From positions 65,957,417 through 66,021,416 of the forward strand of contig CM049319.1 of assembly GCA_026874595.1 (NCBI GenBank): DNA of 64,000 bases, in the 5' to 3' direction. Source of the stretch: Sipunculus nudus. Its lineage: Eukaryota > Annelida > Sipuncula > Golfingiida > Sipunculidae. Under the pieces are notes generated by a model, which did not search any database, was not told the origin of the DNA, and saw only the letters and a program-made list of their open reading frames with translations. Shown here piece after piece: positions 61,001 through 64,000 of the stretch (its first letter is position 1; the number at the start of each line of letters is the position of its first letter). Made by a program: the position numbers and the translations under genes.

Positions 61001-61505
61001 CCAGGAATATGATAGATTTTGATGAAACTCCATAGAATTACAGAAACATTGAAGAATAGAGTTTCTCACCTGCTTGCAGTTCAGGCAAATTTTGTGCATA
61101 CCAGTATTTAATGAGGTCATTAGTCACATGACATACAACAGGTGTATTATGTACTCTTCCATTGCTTGTTCACTACTTTGTGTCACTTTTGAAAGAAATA
61201 ATTTGCAGGTGTCTTCAGTCAAACATTAGCTAAAAATTGAAGTTTATTGTATGGACTAGTGATTCATGCTGAAACTTGTGCTAGAATTTGTCCATAAATG
61301 AGGGGGGGGGGGGACTAATAATAAAAAAAAGTAATAATTGGGCTCACTACTCATAACTGAAAAGTGAATACTAACAAAAAGCTGTCCATTGGCTACTAGC
61401 TTATTTTTCTGTTATGCAATATGGAATTTTACGTTTGTTTTTTAGGAAACTGATATTACTGCTGCTAGAGACAGATGACACACCAACTTTAGTTGAAGCC
61501 ACCAG
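33858..61505 (+). CDS. SAAL1: SAAL1 (serum amyloid A-like 1), 5' part
   Basis: Six exons encode about 156 residues in continuous phase: 33858-33867, 47568-47695, 54734-54841, 58722-58805, 60550-60629 and 61446-61505. Family hallmarks in order are DRNPEP (5-10), [12 protein letters not shown] (27-38), [18 protein letters not shown] (about 63-81), DVAGILMEF (83-91), [12 protein letters not shown] (111-122) and [10 protein letters not shown] (near 148-157). Vertebrate SAAL1 has [26 protein letters not shown] and [12 protein letters not shown] in the same order. Human SAAL1 is about 470 residues, so the remaining two thirds lie beyond the right edge. The family has an armadillo-like helical fold and has been linked to cell proliferation in vertebrates; its biochemical role is poorly defined. 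Introns are 13,700, 7,038, 3,880, 1,744 and 816 bp, shrinking with distance from the start because transposons fill the first ones. Confidence 0.9.
34305..34425. repeat. G-run/C-run palindromic cluster
   Basis: Alternating G tracts and C tracts: GGGGGGGTTTGGGGG then CCCCCCCCCCCC, and GGGGGGTATGGGGGG then CCCCCC. They can fold as hairpins or G-quadruplexes. Probably a degenerate repeat; it lies in SAAL1 intron 1. Confidence 0.7.
34543..34615 (+). repeat. Possible tRNA-derived SINE relic
   Basis: TGGTGTAATGGCA resembles an A box and GGATCGATTCC a B box, about 41 bases apart. The arms do not pair well as a tRNA cloverleaf, so a decayed tRNA-related SINE head is more likely than a tRNA gene. Confidence 0.25.
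36897..42439 (+). mobile_element. Family A repeat nested in family B
   Basis: The head TTTTTAGCTCAGCTGACTAT is at 36897 and the tail GACCCATGGGTCCCTTGTTT at about 42420-42439. It sits between ACAATTT and TTCTCTG of a family B unit, consistent with insertion between two Ts. It aligns along its length with 50744-53909 except for the 2.38 kb insertion at 39681-42060. The core unit (39240-39680 plus the part resuming at 42069) is present once. Confidence 0.88.
39681..42060. mobile_element. 2.38-kb TIR element with 8-bp target duplication
   Basis: Flanked by TAGTTAAT at 39673-39680 and 42061-42068; the undisturbed site in the sister copy (about 53530) has TAGTTAAT once. Terminal inverted repeats are roughly 125 bp: (C)GGTTGTTACTAAAACG on the left and CGTTTTAGTAACAACC on the right. 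A further inner inverted pair, GTGCGGACGGTGTACAAAT and its inverse, lies at about 39776 and 41947. No transposase frame was seen, so it is non-autonomous. The 8-bp duplication allows hAT, P or similar superfamilies; the ends do not decide. The segment 41345-41915 is a tandem duplication of about 325 bp (TCTAAATGTCAGGA(G/A)GTGAA starts each copy). The segment 40060-40340 resembles an arm of family E. Confidence 0.88.
43611..44400. other. SAAL1 intron 1 sequence, no recognised feature
   Basis: AT-rich, with short TATA stretches near 44153-44183. No repeat ends or coding potential seen. Confidence 0.4.
44402..47095 (+). mobile_element. Family B-like repeat split by a hAT-like element
   Basis: It starts CTAGCTCAGCTGACTTAG at 44404 and continues with the GGGCACAAATCGTAAC phrase and a run of about 22 C (44612-44634). 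It breaks at 44700 and resumes at 46289 with ATGGATTGCCATGAATCTGG and two degenerate core units. A diverged tail, TCTAGACCCATTGGTTCC, lies near 47073-47090. Confidence 0.65.
44701..46288. mobile_element. Non-autonomous hAT-like element
   Basis: The ends are CAGGGTTGG and CCAACCCTG, the classic hAT-type terminus. Imperfect inverted repeats continue inward with GTTTTAGGC and GCCTAAAAC, and blocks of CCTGCCTAAAAC-type short repeats near both ends. The flanking octamers are ATGAATTG (44693-44700) and ATGGATTG (46289-46296), an 8-bp target duplication with one mismatch. No transposase similarity was seen in the 1.6 kb interior; the frames at 44912-45118 and 45842-46078 have no known motif. Confidence 0.88.
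47568..47695 (+). CDS. SAAL1: SAAL1 exon 2
   Basis: Acceptor CTTTTTTCAG, 128 bases, donor CAG/GTGAGG. It encodes [12 protein letters not shown] to TTLMKLIQ, including the conserved [12 protein letters not shown]. It begins in phase 1 and ends in phase 0. Confidence 0.92.
47919..50522 (+). mobile_element. Family A repeat, diverged copy in SAAL1 intron 2
   Basis: The head TTTTTAGCTCAGCTGACTAT is at 47919, then TCTG/TCCG repeats. Two internal block pairs share GTTAGATGTC(C/T)CCAAAATC. An AT-rich segment of about 1 kb replaces the usual tandem core, and the diverged tail is CAGCTAAGTGCCGTGAACC then ATGGGTCCCTTGTTT (50522). The core array is absent, so this is a separate subtype or a recombinant. 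The element starts about 220 bp after exon 2. Confidence 0.82.
50744..53909 (+). mobile_element. Family A repeat, complete reference copy
   Basis: It is 3.17 kb, with head hairpin TAGCTCAGCTGACTATAAGT and its partner CATCTGAGCTA, a TCCG/TCTG microsatellite (about 50790-50850), two related internal blocks, a C-run (52287-52297), one 457-bp core unit (53103-53560), and the tail GCTGAGCGCCGTGACCCATG then GGTCCCTTGTT. It is the least disturbed copy in the window and the key for reading insertions in the others. It lies 220 bp downstream of another family A copy in the same orientation. Confidence 0.9.
53910..54733. other. End of SAAL1 intron 2
   Basis: AT-rich intronic DNA with an A/T-only stretch (54000-54060). 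No repeat ends seen. Confidence 0.4.
54734..54841 (+). CDS. SAAL1: SAAL1 exon 3
   Basis: Acceptor TTGATCCCCAG, 36 whole codons. The donor is GTCAGA, weaker than usual. It encodes VVDQPAPEG to WDMSMNR with an acidic stretch and the conserved LWDMSMN. Phase 0 on both sides. Confidence 0.9.
55036..55093. repeat. (TA)n microsatellite
   Basis: A TA run of about 57 bp directly abutting a small MITE. Confidence 0.95.
55092..55281. mobile_element. 190-bp MITE with CAGTGAAACC ends
   Basis: TACAGTGAAACCT at 55092 and AGGTTTCACTGTG at about 55267 are inverted, and the subterminal TGTGTCGAACT / CAACTTTGACACAAT continues the inversion. TA at the left boundary fits a Tc1/mariner-type MITE, though the adjoining TA microsatellite prevents proof of the duplication. 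Confidence 0.7.
55308..55755. mobile_element. Family I inverted-repeat element, truncated at right
   Basis: An inverted pair of about 75 bp: ACACTGTAAATTCACTAGAG to AGAATGAAGCT at 55388-55462, and AGCTTCATTCTAACAACATT to TTTACAGTGTT at about 55676-55754. The outer left part (GGTAGAGTTACCCTCC) matches 32018-32135. The right outer part is missing because another repeat head (TTTTTAGCTCAGCTGAC) starts at 55755-55757. Confidence 0.7.
55755..56720 (+). mobile_element. Family D repeat with about 150-bp degenerate core
   Basis: The head is TTTTTAGCTCAGCTGACTTT, followed by a TCTGTCCGTCCG microsatellite, then four to five degenerate units built around GAGGTCACAAGGTCAAAGG, (T)TTCAAGC, and CATCC(C)AA(A)CCTT(C/T)CATCT phrases. 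The tail was not found. Frames at 55963-56211 and 56353-56541 are repeat-derived. Confidence 0.7.
57588..58091 (+). mobile_element. Family D repeat, compact 500-bp copy
   Basis: The head TTTTTAGCTCAGCCGACTTT is at about 57588, with the microsatellite at 57635-57680 and one core unit. The tail GTCAGCTGAGCGTCATGACC then CATGGGTCACTTGTTT ends at 58091. Both ends are intact, making this the smallest complete member of the superfamily here. Confidence 0.82.
58092..58721. other. End of SAAL1 intron 3
   Basis: Non-repetitive intronic DNA. The minus-strand frame 58209-58472 has no motif and is not supported. Confidence 0.4.
58722..58805 (+). CDS. SAAL1: SAAL1 exon 4
   Basis: Acceptor GTGATTGTAG, 28 codons, donor ACA/GTAAGT. 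It encodes [18 protein letters not shown] to SKAPRAT, matching the family's DVALFLQEF...SKCPRLR. Phase 0 on both sides. It was found by phase and family pattern. Confidence 0.9.
59242..60005. mobile_element. MITE with TACTGTGGAAGTGGTT ends
   Basis: Inverted ends TACTGTGGAAGTGGTT and AACCACTTCCACAGTA are bounded by TA on each side. Inside are GCGCAAAT and TTTGCGC-type segments near both ends. TA duplication suggests Tc1/mariner-related, non-autonomous. The frames at 59493-59759 and 59578-59775 overlap each other on opposite strands and show no family motif. Confidence 0.75.
60310..60333. repeat. Poly-C run
   Basis: About 24 consecutive C in SAAL1 intron 4. The proline-rich frame across it is an artefact. 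Confidence 0.93.
60550..60629 (+). CDS. SAAL1: SAAL1 exon 5
   Basis: Acceptor TTTGTTTCAG, 80 bases, donor TTCAT/GTAAGA. It encodes [20 protein letters not shown], the most strongly conserved segment of the protein, then TTHSRF. It ends in phase 2 so that AT plus G of exon 6 makes Met. Confidence 0.92.
61446..61505 (+). CDS. SAAL1: SAAL1 exon 6
   Basis: Acceptor GTTTTTTAG, 60 bases, donor CCAG/GTAATT. It encodes (M)[19 protein letters not shown] and the first two bases of an Arg codon. The family reads LLHCLYDSDPPTLLETSR here. No exon 7 was found in the remaining 2.5 kb, which is repeat DNA. Confidence 0.88.
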
Positions 61506-62097
61506 GTAATTGTTCTCCTGCTTCTAAGAGGAGCATCTATCTTGGTGTAACTATTTATGTTGTTCTTGTGTGAGAGTGCCTGGATTTGCAAATCCTTTCA
61601 AGACATACCATAATACCTAATGTCACATAAATTTTTGGCCTTTAGGGGCTATCTCCTGTTGTTGAATACTAGACTGGAAGATAAGGGGGGTAAATTTAAT
61701 CTCCGGCATACAAGATTAAAAAAAAAATTTTTTTTTGGTGGCATTCCTCTCAATAAATGCTCCACATGAAGAAATAGTGTTGCACACAATGGACGCACAA
61801 TTTCCAGATCCATGTCTGAACAAAAACCAATAACAAGTGAAAAATAGTGCCATGTAGATTTGCACTTACATTTTGTATCGAGTAGAAAATACCATTTTAG
61901 TGATATATGTATACCTGAGAGTTGCTTTTCTCTGATTCTCTCTAAGTCTTTGAGGAAATAAAGAAAAAAGTATCCCCAAGCAGGTAGTTCATATCAGGAT
62001 TGTGTACACCATGTACCAGGGAAAGGCGTGTTGTGTTGGTGTAAATTGTTGGGGGGGGGGGATTATAAGGGTCTAGAGAATTCTTTCATTTCAGGCA

Positions 62098-63250
62098 GTT
62101 TTTAGCTCAGCTGACTTTCAGTCATGCTCAGCTATAGCGATCACTCTTTGTCCGTTGTCCGTCTATCTGTCTGCTAACCAGGCACAAATCGTAACTGCTG
62201 TACCTAGAATCTTGTAACTTGACATTCTTAGTGGTTCATGGAAAAAATCTCCTTGGAAACCAGAAATTAGGTCTCTGTTACCCATATCCTTCGAGCTATG
62301 GGGCCCCAAAGTACCCTCCAGAATAGTGAAAAATTTCATACAAAAACTTTAATATCTGATTAATTACATCACTCATGGTCATGATTTTTGGCATACATAT
62401 TGATCATGAGATGTTCCATCAGTTCTTGCAGACTGGTGGCGCCAACTGATTTTTTAAAATTTTTACGAATTTTTTTCTCTATTTTTGAGACCTTTATTAA
62501 TGTGGACATCTGTTAACAGGGCACAAATCATAAAGACTGGACCTAGAGTCTTCATTCTTGATATTCTGAGAGAGCTATGAAAAGTCTCTATGGAAATCAG
62601 AAATTAGGTCTCTGTTACCCATATCCTTTGAGCTATGGGGGCCCCAAAGTACCCCCCAGAATAGTGAAAAATTTCATACAAAAAAACTTCAATATCTGAT
62701 TAACTACATCACTGATGGTCATGATTTTTGGCATACATATTGATCATGAGATGTTCCATCAGTTCCTGCCGACTGATGGCGCCACCTGTATTTTTTATTT
62801 TTTACGAATTTTTTTCTCTATTTTTGAGACCTTTAAAAATGTGGACATCTGTCAACAGGGCACAAATCGTAAAGACTGGACCTAGAATCTTCATTCTTGA
62901 CATTATGAGAGACCTATGAAAAGTCTCCATGGAAACCAGAAATTAGGTCTCTGTTACCCATATCCTTTGAGCTATGGGGCCCCAAAGTACCCCCCAGAAT
63001 AGTGAAAAATTTCATAAAAAAAACTTCAATATCTGATTAACTACATCACTGATGGTCATGATTTTTGGCATACATATCGATCATGAGATGTTACATCAGT
63101 TTCTGCAGACTGGTGGAGCCTCCTGTATTTTTTCAAATTTTTACAATTTGTTTCTCTTTTTTTGAGACCTTTAAGGATGTAGTTACCTGTCTATGAAAAA
63201 TAGAAATTTCATGAAAAATATAAATTTCATGACAAATACACATTTACAGA
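62098..63250 (+). mobile_element. Family B repeat with about 340-bp tandem core
   Basis: The head TTTTTAGCTCAGCTGACTTT is at 62098. Three core units begin near 62490, 62830 and 63165 (GACCTTTA(A/T)..ATGT), each with CTGGACCTAGA(A/G)TCTTCATT, GAGCTATGGGG and ATACATAT(T/C)GATCATGAGATG. It passes into TAGAAATTTCATGAAAAATA repeats without a clear tail. In SAAL1 intron 6. Confidence 0.78.
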
Positions 63251-63431
63251 CTTTTTTGCAGTGCCTGCAGATATTGGCCTGATTTTTGGTGTGTGGGCAG
63301 ATATTGACCAGTTATAGATCGAGTTCGCTTTTTGTTCCAGTTGACCTACTTTCCATTGTTTTATGGCTCCTAAACATAGAAAATTTTTAATGAAAAATAT
63401 AAATTTTTATGACAAATGTGCAAGTACAGCT

Positions 63432-64000
63432 GTTTTTAGCCCTCAGCTCATAGGATGATGGGCTATTGTCGTCACCCAAGCTGTCGGTCTGTCCGTCCGT
63501 CTGTCCATCCGGTGTCCGTCCGTTCATCCGTTCCGCGTCTGTTAACTTTTACCTTGTGAGCAGGATATCTCTAAAAGGATTCACCGTTGGAATTTTATTT
63601 CATCAGTGAAGATGTTTATTGATAAAATCTCGGTCAAGTTTGAAGATGGGTGACCTTGACCCATTTTGTTACATTTTAGAGCTGATTATAGAAAAACACT
63701 CAGACGCTTATATCTCAGGAACCATTTATTATGATCATTGGGACTGATGGTCTGTACGAGCTGCACAATTTTGGTAGGGCCACCTGCAATTTCTGATTTT
63801 TTAATGAATTTTTATCGGATTTTTTCAATTTTGGCCTTTTGTACAGGATATCTCCAAAGGTATTCAACACAGGAACTACAAAATCATGGTCAAGTTCAAA
63901 GATGGGTGATCTTGACCTACTTTTCAAGGTCAAGTAGCTTAGTATAGAAAAAACTTAGGAGCTTATCTCTCAGGAAGCATTTGGTGGATTGTTATGAAAT
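63432..64000 (+). mobile_element. Related repeat with TTTTTAGCCCTCAGCTCATA head, runs off edge
   Basis: TTTTTAGCCCTCAGCTCATA then GGATGATGGGCTA forms the same kind of imperfect head hairpin. It is followed by TCTGTCCGTCCG repeats and CGTCTGTTAACTTTTACCTT, a typical mollusc repeat opening. About 200-bp units with AGGATATCTC(T/C)AAA and GATGGGTGA(C/T)CTTGACC follow. Confidence 0.7.

Overview
This is AT-rich animal nuclear DNA with intron-split genes and a very heavy load of interspersed repeats. The dominant repeats begin TTTTTAGCTCAGCTGAC, carry a TCCG/TCTG microsatellite just inside that end, and finish with a GACCCATGGGTC palindrome followed by CCTTGTT. That architecture is typical of molluscs, especially bivalves. 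A mollusc, probably a bivalve, is therefore the best guess. There are no operons, plasmid genes or CRISPR arrays.

Two host genes are recognised. CDC26, the small APC/C subunit (75 aa), lies on the minus strand at 7244-7471 in one coding exon. The 5' part of SAAL1 lies on the plus strand. Six exons (33858-33867, 47568-47695, 54734-54841, 58722-58805, 60550-60629, 61446-61505) join in consistent phase to give about 156 residues, and the gene runs off the right edge. Its 13.7 kb first intron and 7.0 kb second intron are filled with transposable elements. A third locus on the minus strand looks decayed. It has a PHD-finger exon with a frameshift (26596-26813) and, 3.8 kb further along, an OTU/vertnin-like plus FLYWCH coding block with one in-frame TGA (21490-22827). 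A 5'-truncated but otherwise open non-LTR retrotransposon (26822-29645) abuts the PHD exon.

Layout. 1-1560: mostly unique DNA with a promoter-like module near 940-1140. 1566-3826: 38-bp minisatellite with a 522-bp higher-order duplication. 3929-7153: a unit bounded by inverted arms made of short GCCCACC-type repeats, enclosing older repeat fragments. 7244-7482: CDC26. 8721-11715: repeats with tandem cores. 11934-17447: a long copy of repeat family A, inverted, whose core has expanded to about six 455-459-bp units. 17480-18640: inverted-repeat elements, one nested in another. 18640-20040: repeat-poor DNA. 20040-32780: AT microsatellites, small DNA transposons, the PHD/OTU/FLYWCH locus and the LINE. 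33858-64000: SAAL1. Intron 1 holds a three-level nest (family B containing family A containing a 2.38 kb TIR element) and a hAT-like element inside another repeat. Intron 2 holds two further family A copies in tandem orientation.

The genes do not form a functional cluster. The most informative content is the transposon stratigraphy, which can be read directly because intact copies of the same repeat show where later elements inserted, in two cases with 8-bp target duplications. All calls come from reading the sequence; no database search was possible.
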